Assembly (NCBI RefSeq): GCF_009389715.1
Contig: NC_052397.1
Coordinates: 18,114,129 to 18,178,128 of the forward strand
Length of the DNA stretch: 64,000 nucleotides
Direction: 5' to 3'
Source of the DNA: Phoenix dactylifera
Taxonomy: Eukaryota > Streptophyta > Magnoliopsida > Arecales > Arecaceae
Positions 48,006 through 59,085 of the stretch are shown one piece after another. The position numbers were made by a program, and so were the translations under genes. The first letter of the stretch is position 1. Each line of letters begins with the position of its first letter. The notes beneath the pieces were generated by a model that saw nothing but the letters and a program-made list of their open reading frames with translations, did no database searches and was not told the origin of the DNA.

Positions 48006-51000
48006 CTAGCTTCCCAAATCCTGCAGAGCTCCAGCTCCTCCCTCAAACCATGCCGACCGCAAGGCATCCTGTCGTTTGATTTCAAATACCTTAATAAGGA
48101 CTTCCTCGATGACCTGTGCAAGCCAGACGCGAAAACAAATGAACCAGCAAGCAGGGTAGTGAAATCGTTCTCTACTGGCTGTCAAATTGGATTACAATAT
48201 CAACGATGAACAGCAGTTGAAAAATGAAACAGACTGCAATCCTCTGGATTCACAGGCCTAAACAACAAAAGTGTTTTCATTAAATCCTGAGATTACAGGG
48301 TAGAAAGAATCGAACTAGTGAGGAAGACAAGGTTCTAGCTAGAAGCTGCACAATAGAATGATCCTTTGACTACCTAGACCCAAAACTTCTATGATATTTT
48401 TGCAGGACTTTGGCTTTTCCATGAACAAAAATATATTCATGCGGCCGCGGCCGGCAGAGGAGTCCAGGTGATCCGGGGAATCTTTGGTTCTCCAGCTCCT
48501 CAACCTAAAGGAATTACATTATCCTCATATATGACCATACGAGTTCCACAAGCCTTTAAGATTTCCCTTTCCTTAAAATCTCTGACCTTCAGCCTAAATT
48601 ACTTTACACAGCTTAACATAAGAAACTGATGAGATAAACTTAATACAAAGTTCCTCAAACCTTTGAACCTCGTCTCTCATTCTCTCTGATCATGTAAATC
48701 TGAAAATAAGCTTTTTTTGAGAGAGAGATAAGAGTGACTAATATAACTGATTCTTCCAAAATTATTATTCAACAATAAGATGCTTAAAGTCAACATCTCA
48801 TATATATTCCCTTGTAAATAAGATGGGATGGCTGTTGGCTGTTGGCAACCTTAATTGTTTGGAAGCCATGTTCATCAAACGAACCATATTGCATGGTGAC
48901 CTGATGTAAGCCTACAAATTAATTATGCAACATGCATGACTCACCCAATGAAAATATACATCCGAGTAGTCCAATGACATAAATGCGAACATATTTTTCA
49001 ATACCTAGTAGAAAATGCATTGAACTTTAGGAAGCCTTTTTGTTATCGTAGCATCTTTATCTACTCCTCGGTTACCTAGGGATCAGAAATGTCAATGAGA
49101 TGAGCTTGGCCATGAACCAAGCTTGAACTCTGATATTTATGGGTCGCTGAGAGATTCTGAGGCATGAATAAGTCGAAGCCATCATAGTTTTGACAGCAAT
49201 TTCCAGTTCTACCATCCAGATATCAACCTCCTAAAAATTGGCAAAAGAATAATTGGGGTTGACAGAAACAGGACCCAACTTACTGGTTACATAGTTTAAG
49301 CATTATATTATGTATTATGTCTTATAATAATTTTATTCTTTTGAAGAACATATCCAGATTACAGCCTTTATGATTGATGCATATTCTCTGTTTTGCATCT
49401 ATTGCAGTTTTATTTTGTCAGATTGATTAGCAGAGCTAGAGCTGATGTTTGTCAGGATTCAAACATCAACCAGGGATCATCCTATAATGTTCAATTGGTG
49501 GTCAAACTATTCAAGTCACAAATGTATGAAATGGAACCATGCAGTGGAAATGGAAGAGCTTCAATGCTATCACACCCTAAACGATGAATCTTGTTTCTAG
49601 AATTTTAAAATTTAGTTACCTTATCTGGTGTTGATGCACCTGAGGTTACTCCAACTGTGATGGGACCCAGAGGTAGCCAGCTTTCTTTCTCAACAAGCTC
49701 CCCATGCTGCACAGGAAAAAGGACAACTTTATGACTTACAGACTAATGACAGAAAAATGTTTTCTATAATAATAATAAAAAATAGGAAGTAAAAGGAGTA
49801 GATAAATATGCAATCCATGCCTTATTAATTTAAAACTTACATTTAGCTTGTAACTTATTCTGTTTCCAGGTCCAATTCTTTGCTCATCATCAATCCAATA
49901 AGATGGAATCCCCTGGAGCACAGCAATCTCTTGTAGATGTGAGGTATTGCTGGAATTCCATCCACCAACCACCAGGATGAGATCAAGTTTCTCATTGACC
50001 AGCTTGTACATTGCGTCTTGTCTTGCCTAATGTAATGCATGTATAATGAAACTCAACAATGGCAGCCATAAGAGAGGATGCAATTTACACACAAATGAAA
50101 ATAATTGCATCTTGTCTGCCCTGATTTTGGTTTGATTTGTTAGGAGGTTAGTAGTAGCAACCGAGGGGAGTATGTTAACTTCTTTATCTGTGAGGGTTAC
50201 CTATTTAGAGCTACCAGGTTATGCATCCCGTGTTTTCACTTAGGGAGTTAGTGTGAGAGACGTATGCCAGAGGTTTAGCTGGTCATTTAGGAAAGGATAA
50301 GACCATTGCTAGTTGAGGATAGATTTTATTCGCGTTCATTGAAGAGAGATGTAACTTGAATAGCTTCCCGTTGTTGTACTTGTCGGCTAACTAAAGCCAA
50401 GAAACAAAATACCGGATTTTATACCATACCCCTCTGACTCTGCCACACATGCCTTGTAAATACTTGAACATAGACTTTGTCTTAGGATTACCAAGAACAG
50501 CCCAAGGCCATGATTCAATCTTTGTTGTGGTTGATAGGTTCTCCAAAATGGCACATTTCATTCCATGTAGTAAGATATATGATACCAAATTATTCTTTAG
50601 AGATGTTGTCAAGATGCATGGGTTACTTAGTTCCATAGTATCTGATATGGATGTTAAGTTTTGTAGTTATATGTGGAAGACACTTTGGAAATTGTGGGGT
50701 CCTAATTTGATATTTTCCTTTGCATTCCACCCCCAAAGTAAAGGTCAAATTGAAGCACTTAATTGTAGTTTACATGATTTGCTTAGATGTGTTGTTGGAG
50801 ATAAATAGAAAGTGCTGCCTACTGCTGAATTCACTCAAAATAATTCTGTTCATAGATATATAGATAAGAAACTATTTGAGTGTATTTATGGATACCAATT
50901 CTATACCCCTATTAATCTTGTTCCTTTGCTACCCGATACCCATATTCCCGAATCAGCAGAAAATTTTGCCCAACATATTCATGATTTGTATAAAGAGATT

Positions 51001-54000
51001 AGACACAAAATTGCAATGAACAATAAGGATTATAAACTTGCTGCTGATATGCAACGTAGGGCCAAGGATGTAACAGATAATATCATGGTTCGCATTCATT
51101 CAGAATATTTATCTAAACATTCCTTCAAGAATTGCATACCCCAGCCATTGGCCCATTTTCCACAATTAGAAAACTGAAACCTAATGCATATTTACTTGAT
51201 TTACCTAGTCATATGAATATTAGTCCTATTTTCATCGTGGAGGATTTATCACCTTATCGAGACATCTTTGAGCCTATTCCTTTGCCATCTAATGTTCATG
51301 CAGCCACTTCAGTTCCTTAAGTGCCATATTTTCCTCAGCAAAGAGATGAGATGAGGCAATTTTTGCATGATGAGGTTGTTGTTTCTTCTAATGGCGCCTT
51401 CCATCATTATTTCGTCCGTCGTCGGCCGAACCATCCTGAATCGAACGGTTCGAAGCATACTGAGCTGTACCAGTGGCTGACCGGGACGGTTCCGGCAACA
51501 AAAACGAAATCCGTCGATGGAGAAAAAGAAGAAAAGAGAGAAAAAGAGAGCGAACATGCGGGGGGGGGGGAGAGGAAGAGGAAGGAAGAGAGAGAGAGGT
51601 GGAGGCCGGCCGGCGAGCCGCGTGGAGGTGGAGGAGGGCTCCGCAGCCGGATCCCCTGTTTCGCTCAAAACAAGGGTCCAACCTCTTTTTTTTGCAACTT
51701 TTGAAACAAGGTGACCTTTCTCCTCTGTACGGGCTCCCAGCCTCCGCCGGCCCTCCTCTCTCCCCCTTCTCTCTCTTTTCCTCTCTTTTGTTCGTCCTCT
51801 CCTCCGTCTTCTCTACTATGTCGGTACGGGGCCGGCACGGAACGGTACGGGGGCATACCGACCTGTGCCGTTGGGCAACCAGTTCTGACACTGTAGACCT
51901 TGATCTTGTCCAATAGACAGGTCACCCTTCATCCAATGCTTTTTGCATTACAGAGGACAAGTTTCGCGCCTTGGACCCCGAGCCTCTAGAGTGATAGTTG
52001 CAGTTAAACTCTCTAGAGTCGAGTTCTTTCTAACTAGGGGAGTATGATGGGGGACCACCCATTATTAAAGATTTTAGGCACACATGTTAGGTGCAAATAC
52101 AACTACAAAATTTATTTTATGTGGACCTCATTTATTTTATTTGATGGGGTTTTTCTTAATTTTCTAATTAGTCTAGGGTTTGCATTATTAGGATTTTGGG
52201 ATGAGTGTATAAGTCTATCACTGTTATTAAGACTATAATTAACATTATTAAGATTACACAAAATATTGAGTTGCCTACTTTTCTCTCTCTCCCTCTGCCT
52301 TCTCCTCCTCCTCCTTTTTCTCTCTCCTCTTCTTCTTCTCTCTCTCTCTCTCTCCTGCCGTCCTATGTCAGCTAATTCCTTCACAAAGATTTACCTAAGT
52401 TACAGATTTTATCAAATGCTTATAAAGTGCTTAACCAACTGAATTAGCTGTCTTTCTTTTACGAACTGGCCTGGAACTTAACAACCCACTACTCACAAAA
52501 TATATAAAAAAACATAATGTCCCATGATCAAGCATAGGACAGATCATTATCTCACAATTTTCATAAAAACAATAGATTGTAGAATGACTGCACACTATCT
52601 GCTGTAGGAGATAAAAGGAACCAGATAACTTAACAGCCTCTACAAAGAATTACCTGAGTGGCATCACAAATTGTATTGAAGCTAATGAAATGCTCATTAA
52701 TATTTTCTACTCCATATTTACGCATCATAGTCCTCTCAACCAATTTACCTGAAAAAGTAAAATGATGATAACAGCATAAAGCATGAAAACGTTGATGGGA
52801 TTATCAAAGCATCAAACCAATGCAACTCACCAATCTCTTCAGTTTCACCTTTGAGCATTGTAGTTTGATTGGCAATGCCCATTTTCACTAAATCAACATC
52901 AGGATCAAATCCCAGAGAAATAGCATGTTTAAATTTCTGCAATGTTTGCACAATATTTCTGTGAAACTTACCTTACCCTCCCAGGCTCCTACAATCAGAA
53001 AATGAATTAGAGTGAAATGTCAGACATACCTGGAGGAAGTCCTCTTTGGTTGAGCAAGACCCATCAAGTTGACCACCAAGAATGTAATCACAAACGTAGG
53101 TCGCCTGTTTCAACAAGTGACACAGAAATGTTTTCATTACACCTAAGCTAAAGTTATAAGTGAACATTCAGATGATCATAAGAGCCATCAAATGCTGCCA
53201 TAAAGTACCTCAGTTATGTTTTGCACAATAACATACTTCGCTGCAAAAGAAGCAGTGGCAATAGTCTCTTCATGATTATATACACCATGAATAATTGACG
53301 TATAATCCCCCTTCTTGTGCTTCTCAACAGTATTCCAGACCTTTGCAGGAAAATAAGTTGCCCTAAATAGTTATATGAAAGATATGGAACAAGGGAAATG
53401 AATCTCTAGCTATGTCAAATGACACACTCTCTCCCTAAAGAAAAATACCTTTGACACCCACGGACAAGTTGTATCAACAATTTGTATTTTCTTCTGACTC
53501 AAGGTATACATCTCATCCACAGCAGCTCCAAATGCAGGCAAAATAACAAGATCACCCTGATCAATAACATCTAAGTTTTTCCTCCCACTCTCGACAGGTA
53601 TATTGTGGACTTCCATCTCTTCCAGCCTCTGCATTTCAAACATGAAAGGATTCTGATTCTATGCCATATCAAAGTAATTGCTTCAGTATAATAAAAAACA
53701 ATAAAGAGTACAGGAGATGGCTCACTACAGAGATTAATGAAACTTTTATAACTTTGAAAAATTTGCAAGACCTACAAGGATATCAATTTACAAACTCATT
53801 GTTAATATGCTAACTAAACAAGAATAATAGTATACAACTTCTAAGATATTATTTTTTGAGATAGAAACAAAGTGACATCAGAAATAATTAAAAAAATTGA
53901 ATCCATAAATTTTTTTAATTTAGCACATATACATAATTAAGTTATATCAATTATATGAAACTTAATATAGAATTTACGTTATTGCTTATCTTTCTAATCA

Positions 54001-54852
54001 ATTGCTACCATAGGAACCAAAAAAACATAGAAGGAAGTTTTTTTTTTTTTCATTCTCTAATTTCAGGATATATTCCTGAAAAGTAAATTTCACTTAGAAT
54101 TGGAATTTATCGACTATACTGATCACTAACCGAGCTGCTGTGGAAGAATTTAACCATCACTTCCTCGACAGGCGAAAAGGGGAAATTGCAAACTGCCAAG
54201 TTCATAAAACCAATTGCTCTTTTAAAAAAGAATAGCAATGGGTTATCCTGTACCTTACAGATCGTCGGGTTGTGGACAATGTCGTTGGTGAACCACATTC
54301 TCTCTTCGGGAAACTGCTTCCTGGCCTCGTACGCGATCTGCACTGCCCGTTCCACCCCCCAGCAGAATCCGTGGGCCTCCGCCAGCTTCACCGTCACGTC
54401 GCCCCACGTGTACTCGTTGTTGTTCTCCTTCAGCGTCTTGATGACATCGCCTGCGATTCCCCAAACCCTAGCCCTTATTAGCCATTCAAAAGACCCGATC
54501 CCCAATTCTAACAAAACCGCGATCCTCAAAACGCTAATTCGGAAAAAAGAGAAGGGGATTGAGAGGGAAAAATACTGGTGTACTCGCGGTTCATGAGCTC
54601 GAGGGTCGCCTTCTTGTGGCCAAAGCCGCGGCGGTTGTAGTTCTCGCTGCGGGTGAGGTTATGGCGGAACTCCTTCGTGTCGAAGTCCGGCTCGAGGGCG
54701 ATGGTGCTCTCATCGTTGCTGACGGCGCGCAGGCCGCCGCAGCGGACGGAGACCAGCGCACTTCCGCCGGTTCGAGGCCGGATTCCGGCGGGGTTGCTTC
54801 GGGGGATGAAGAGATTGGAGGCGAAGAGACCCAGTTGCGTGGAGATCGCCAT
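48006..54852 (-). CDS. HDR: 4-hydroxy-3-methylbut-2-enyl diphosphate reductase, plastid (HDR/IspH), 10 exons, 480 aa
   Basis: Coding exons: 54852-54576, 54450-54254, 53628-53449, 53340-53209, 53104-53030, 52936-52831, 52748-52654, 50026-49841, 49706-49620, 48113-48006; all GT-AG, phases close to 1443 nt. The enzyme makes IPP and DMAPP from HMBPP, the last step of the plastid MEP pathway (EC 1.17.7.4), and carries an iron-sulfur cluster. The three cluster cysteines are in [10 protein letters not shown] (C122), DTTCPWVSK (C213) and NTICDATQ (C350). The first ~50 residues, rich in Ser, Arg and small residues, look like a chloroplast transit peptide. The protein ends [13 protein letters not shown], as in plant HDRs. 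Intron 7 (2.6 kb) contains a gypsy fragment in antisense orientation; intron 9 is 1.5 kb. The coding sequence is intact, so function is expected. Confidence 0.96.
51430..51900. other. GC-rich nested insertion within the gypsy fragment
   Basis: The integrase tail reads [16 protein letters not shown] to ~51421 and seems to resume near 51945 with the [10 protein letters not shown] tail. Between them is a foreign purine-rich then pyrimidine-rich block containing gaacggttcgaagcatactg and later cggtacggggccggcacgg. No transposase or clear terminal repeats were identified. Long open frames here are composition artefacts. Confidence 0.45.
52045..52385 (+). repeat. 3' LTR of the truncated gypsy element
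   Basis: About 341 bp, starting TGATGGGGG after a purine tract and ending near cttcaca, with a long CT-rich stretch at 52274-52356. No 5' partner is present in the window. Confidence 0.6.
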
Positions 54853-54998
54853 TGGAGGAGGATAGAAGCACCACGATCTTTGGAGGCGTCGTTGCTGGAG
54901 AGCGACGGGAGTTGGCGGCGGGCCTATTCTCGGTTCAGGTTCGTCCTCTATTTATTATTTTTAACCCGTATATTCTTTTGTTTTGGGGCTAACGGGTT

Positions 54999-56122
54999 TT
55001 ATTTGATTCCGTTTTCTTCGCATACATAGCTTATGTGGATGCACCTAAAAAAGCCAAAAAATAATATATCATGGAGAGTATTAGGCAACTCCGTCTCATC
55101 CATCCATAGATGATCCTCAAAGTGGTCAGCAATAAAAAAAGCCATCCAATTCACTGCCCCATTAGCCTTCCTGAACACATGCCTCGTCTGGATCACTGTC
55201 CCGTCACAAACCATAGTCCGGATGTCTCTCAGCAGTGGGCGGTAATCGCCAACCCCACCCGATGCCTGGAGAATCCACCCAATGATAGTCGCAGAGTCAT
55301 CCTCCAAAAGGACCTCTCGCCCCAGCAAAGCACATCGAATATAGCTTAATCCCACCCAAGCTGCTCTCAACTTTGCCGCTAGAACCGAAGTGTCGAGCAA
55401 CTGGCAGCCCCTGGCCACGATCACCCTAGAATCCGGGCCCCTAACAACGAAGCTCATACCTCCGCACCTCCCGCCCTGCAAAACGCATTCGTCGAAGTTG
55501 ACCTTGAGGAAACTTGGAGGTGGGGGCTCCCAGATAAAAACACCATACGGGGTGCTCCACAAGCAGATGTAGAACCCTAGATGTTCCGAGTTGTCAAAGG
55601 TCTATCCGAGCAGATCGCTTCAGAGGCCTCCACTGCCAGCATCTGCGCCCTCTCTGCCGCCACCCCAAGTAGGGAGCTCCTCTCGCCAAAGGTCCATGCA
55701 TTCCTCGCTAGCCAAATCTGATAGACAGTATAGATCGCCCGCACTGCCTCAGGTCTGGTTGCGAGGCTGTAGCCAAGCATTGGAGTACCAAGAGAAAGTA
55801 TGCCGCATGACTCCATAGGTCCATGGGGAAACCTGCCTGCCTCCAGATCCTCCTGGCCCGGTGGCACTAGAAGATAGCATGGTCTAACGACTCATCAGTC
55901 TGACACTCCGGGCACTAACGGTGGATACCCATCCCCCTCCCGCACAGCAGAATCTCGTTGGTAGCCTACCCCAAGCGACCTTCCAGAGGAATAAGGCCAC
56001 TCTAGGGTATAGTCCAAACTGCGAGATCTAGTCGAGATCCACCCCCCAACTGCTCTCCGCCTTGGACAACATAGCAAACGTCAATCACCCAGACTCTAGC
56101 CCTCGTCGTGTTCTTCGAAATG
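54999..56122 (-). mobile_element. 3' part of a LINE with an open RNase H-like frame
   Basis: On the minus strand, 56100-55577 encodes a broken RT zinc-binding region (YPRVALFLWKVAWG, then QTDES and a CH-rich tail). 55562-54999 is an intact 187-codon frame with the plant LINE RNase H-like fold features: FLKVNFDECVLQGGRCGGMS, LAAKLRAAWVGL, LLEDDSATIIGWI and HVFRKANGAVNWMA. The same phrases occur in the 36.4-38.9 kb copy, so the two belong to one family. The catalytic acids expected in RNase H seem only partly conserved. The copy is cut at 56122-56127 by the LTR element next to it. Its 3' end lies only ~170 bp above the HDR start codon. Confidence 0.85.
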
Positions 56123-56127
56123 GTTAT
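56123..56127. repeat. Target-site duplication (left), GTTAT
   Basis: GTTAT immediately precedes the TG of the 5' LTR and is repeated at 63318-63322, directly after the CA of the 3' LTR. Five bases is the usual duplication for plant LTR retrotransposons. Confidence 0.9.
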
Positions 56128-56664
56128 TGTTACGGGGGAACTTAGCCACCATGCCCCACGTGACCGGCACGCGCGCCCAGGAAGACTACGGCTGCCCCTT
56201 GATCCAGCAATCCGACCCCGAGTCGGACATCTTCGGCTCCGCAGCCCGACCCCGAGTCGGCTGCCCCTTGATCCAGCAATCCGACCCCGAGTCGGACATC
56301 TTCGTCTCCGCAGCCCGACCCCGAGTCGGACATCTCTCGACAACGACAGGCTATTCCCCGGAGGCACGCCGCGGCCCTCTGCTCCACTACACCCAGCAAC
56401 GGTCGTATCCGGCGCTGCTCCACGATCCCCTGTAACAGCCGTACAAAGCGGAGCTCCACTACGCCCTGTCATGGCCGTACCCAGTGCTGCCCCACGACGC
56501 CCTGTAACGGCCATGTCAGTGGCAGCTCCATCGTGCTACACGATGACCAACCCCCCAAAAGGACCCCCCAGCCTGGTATATAGGCGGCTGGGGGGAGAAG
56601 GGGGGTAAGCAAGAACTTCCAGAGCATTCTTTTACTTGCTACTATTATCTCTCCTTCTCCTCCA
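56128..56664 (+). repeat. 5' LTR, portion shared with the 3' LTR
   Basis: Nearly identical to 62607-63144. It contains a ~67-bp internal tandem duplication (the ctgccccttgatccagcaat block twice, from ~56192) and a TATA box tatatag at 56577-56583. Homology stops abruptly at tcctcca; the 3' LTR continues for another 173 bp that this copy lacks. Confidence 0.9.
56577..56583 (+). promoter_or_regulatory. LTR TATA box
   Basis: TATATAG in gcctggtatataggcggctg, duplicated in the 3' LTR near 63056-63062. Transcription would be expected to start ~30 bp downstream. Confidence 0.6.
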
Positions 56665-57479
56665 GCCTCCTTTCTCCATTGACTACCCTCCAGGACTGTG
56701 GGGGCCCGTTGGGGTAAAACCTGGCCGGAACCTTCCCGCTGGGGGGGCTATGTTGTGGGGGGGGGAGGGGGCCTTGAATTTAGTCCCACATCGGCTAGAG
56801 CGGAAAGGTTCCGTGCCTTATAATGAGGAGGGCGAAGCCTTTTCCTCACGAGGGCCCTTTTGTGGGACAAAACCGTGAGGGCAATCCCCCCGTCAGCGCT
56901 GGACGCGCGGGCCGGAAACGTTTCCCTCCGTCAGCGCTGGACGCGCGGACCGGAGCGCCCAAAGCGGACAATACCTCGTGGGGGACGCGGTCTCTTTCTG
57001 CTCGGCTCGGTTGGGACTAAGGCTGTTGCCGGGGTGAAAATCCCGCAACAGATGGCGCTAGAGGAAGGGCCAGCCTCCTCTCTCCATTGACTACCCTCCA
57101 GGACTGTGGGGGCCCGTTGGGGTAAAACCTGGCCGGAACCTTCCCGCTGGGGGGGCTATGTTGTGGGGGGGGAGGGGGCCTTGAATTTAGTCCCACATCG
57201 GCTAGAGCGGAAAGGTTCCGTGCCTTATAATGAGGAGGGCGAAGCCTTTTCCTCACGAGGGCCCTTTTGTGGGACAAAACCGTGAGGGCAATCCCCCCGT
57301 CAGCGCTGGACGCGCGGGCCGGAAACGTTTCCCTCCGTCAGCGCTGGACGCGCGGACCGGAGCGCCCAAAGCGGACAATACCTCGTGGGGGACGCGGTCT
57401 CTTTCTGCTCGGCTCGGTTGGGACTAAGGCTGTTGCCGGGGTGAAAATCCCGCAACAGTTGGCGCTAGAAGGAGGGCCC
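56665..57479 (+). repeat. 408-bp module in two tandem copies replacing the end of the 5' LTR
   Basis: Copy 1 starts at 56665 and copy 2 at 57073, both with cctccatt/tctccattgactaccctc. Each contains tgtgggggcccgttggggta, the phrase tagtcccacatcggctagag, a duplicated gtcagcgctggacgcgcgg, and ends aaaatcccgcaaca followed by a primer-binding-site-like sequence (57053-57070 and 57460-57477). Each copy could be read as an LTR of its own (TGTGGGGG to CAACA, about 350 bp), giving a nested or chimeric arrangement. Confidence 0.85.
57460..57477 (+). other. Primer-binding-site-like sequence of the retroelement
   Basis: TGGCGCTAGAAGGAGGG begins just after cccgcaacagt and 22 bp before the gag ATG; the position and TGG start fit pairing with a tRNA 3' CCA end. 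A variant copy, tggcgctagaggaaggg, is at 57053-57070. The tRNA species was not identified. Confidence 0.6.
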
Positions 57480-57498
57480 GAATCTCAGAGCGATCGTA

Positions 57499-59085
57499 AT
57501 GGCACAGCGAGGTGGTCGTGGAGCTTCCAATGCCTCCGGTCGCGGGGCCTCTCGCGCCTCCGGCCGGGAGGCCGCTGCGTCTCCAACACATTCTCAGCAA
57601 CACTCCACCGCTCCACCTCCCATTCAGATGGTCGAAGCCGCTCAGTTCGACCAGTTAGCCCAGCAGGTTCGCACCCTCGCGGAGGCAGTGCAGAACCTGC
57701 AGGGTGTGATGTCTCGGGCGCCGCAGCGGGCCCAGGAGCCGCTGCTCCCTGAGCGCTCACCTGTCCTCCTCAACTCGCGCTCCTTCCTCTCCCATGGGGA
57801 GGAGCGCCGGCGCGAGGAAGATTCTCGAGCACGGTCCATTCTGCCGGGACCTTCCCATCGGAGCTGCGCGGGGTACGAGAGGCGGGCCCGGGCGCGTTCC
57901 CAGACCCCCCAGTCCTCAAGGAACCCGCGCTCCAGTCGGTCCCCCTCTCGGTGCTCCTTGTCTCTCACCCATCGGTCGCACTCCCTGGACCGGCGGGTGG
58001 ACGATCTCTACCGACAACTCCAGGTCCTGAAGGGCCACTCCAAAGATCCCTTCGCCGACTTGGAGATCTCCTCCCAGCCGGCGCTTGCCTCGAGGATCCT
58101 GCGGACCCCGAATCCGCCGGGATTTAAAATGCCGGCGATCGAGCCCTATGACGCGGCGGCAGACCCGCGGGATCACGTCGAGAGTTTCAGGACCCTTATG
58201 CTCCTCCACGGAGCATCAGATCCTCTCCTCTGCAAGGCCTTCCCGGCGACCCTCCGTGGCCCGGCAAGGGCGTGGTTCGCCGGCTTGGAGGCTAACTCAA
58301 TCCAGTCCTTCGACCAGTTTACTCGCCTCTTCATCACCCATTTCGCCGTCAGTAGCCGACGGCGACTGGTCTCCGACTCCCTCTTTGATGTCCGGCAAAA
58401 CGAGGGAGAAAGCTTGCGGGATTATCTTACCCGCTTCAACAAGGCTACGCTGGAGGTCCGGAACCTGAGCCAGGAGGTAGCTCTTTCAGCCCTGAAGCGC
58501 GGCTTCCGGAAGGGCAGACTCACCTTCTCCCTGGACAAACGCCTGCCGAGGAGCTTCCCGGAGCTGTTGTCCCGGGCGAACCAGTATGCGGACGCCGAGG
58601 AGGCGGCCGCCCACCGGAGCAAGGAGGCCGCCGAGATCCCTCCAAAACTTGGGAAGAAAGGGCGAAAAGAGGCACGCCAGAGGAGGAGCCCGACGCCCCA
58701 GCGTCGGCGCAGAAGCCCGACGCCGGCGAGGAACCACGGCGCCCCACGCCCTCGTTCTCCGCCCTGACGTTTCAACCGGTACACCCCTCTCCTGACTCCC
58801 CGGGCCCAGATCCTTATGGAGATCAAGGGGCGGGAGGACCTCCCGGCCCCGAGACAGATGCGGAAGATCCCTGGGAGGAGGCCCTCCCGGGCGTACTGTG
58901 AGTACCACCGGGACCACGGCCACGACACCGAAGACTGCTTCCAGCTTCGGGACGAGATCGAGGCTCTCATCCGCCGGGGGCATCTCGGACGATATGTGAA
59001 CGACCGACGTCCCCCGCGGACCCGCGTCCAGCCGACCCGGCTCCTCCGGAGCCTCGGGAGCAGAATCGACCCATTGCGGGCGTGA
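57499..59085 (+). pseudogene. gag: Retrotransposon gag, interrupted by a stop and a frameshift
   Basis: The frame opens at ATG 57499 and runs 422 codons to a TGA at 58765-58767, then continues in the same frame to 59085. After a basic, Ser/Arg-rich N-terminus (to ~residue 190) comes the Retrotrans_gag core: IEPYDAAADPRDHVESFRTL, RGPARAWFAGLEANSI, FTRLFITHFAVSSRRR, ESLRDYLTRFNKATLEVRNL. Past the stop, at ~58893-58940, is the short [15 protein letters not shown] motif followed by [15 protein letters not shown], typical of Tat-type gags. The protease frame is offset by one, with its own upstream residues [16 protein letters not shown] overlapping this frame, so a frameshift lies around 58990-59050. 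Gag probably formed virus-like particles in the ancestor. Confidence 0.88.

Larger units (their letters stand above)
50120..52385 (+). mobile_element. Truncated Ty3/gypsy retrotransposon inside HDR intron 7
   Basis: From left: an integrase zinc-finger relic ([15 protein letters not shown]; ~50270-50395), the integrase core at 50449-50805 ([41 protein letters not shown] supply the D, D and E), a stop codon at 50806-50808, and a C-terminal part to ~51420 (50812-51320). A pol tail [13 protein letters not shown] appears near 51955, a polypurine aactaggggagta at ~52032-52044, and a 3' LTR from TGATGGGGG (52045) to about 52385. Everything upstream of integrase (gag, RT) is absent. It is in antisense orientation to HDR. 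The lineage is probably chromovirus-like, judged from the 3' end layout. Confidence 0.85.

Noticed and set aside
47940-48209. 89-codon plus-strand frame
   Set aside because: It is the antisense of the last HDR exon, whose minus-strand translation ([17 protein letters not shown]) is clearly the true one.
51388-51916. Overlapping frames of 120-167 codons on both strands
   Set aside because: Purine- and pyrimidine-rich composition gives few stops in all frames; no recognisable domain.
56002-56514. Minus-strand 170-codon frame with RG-rich repeats
   Set aside because: It crosses the LINE/LTR border and reads the LTR's internal duplication; not a gene.
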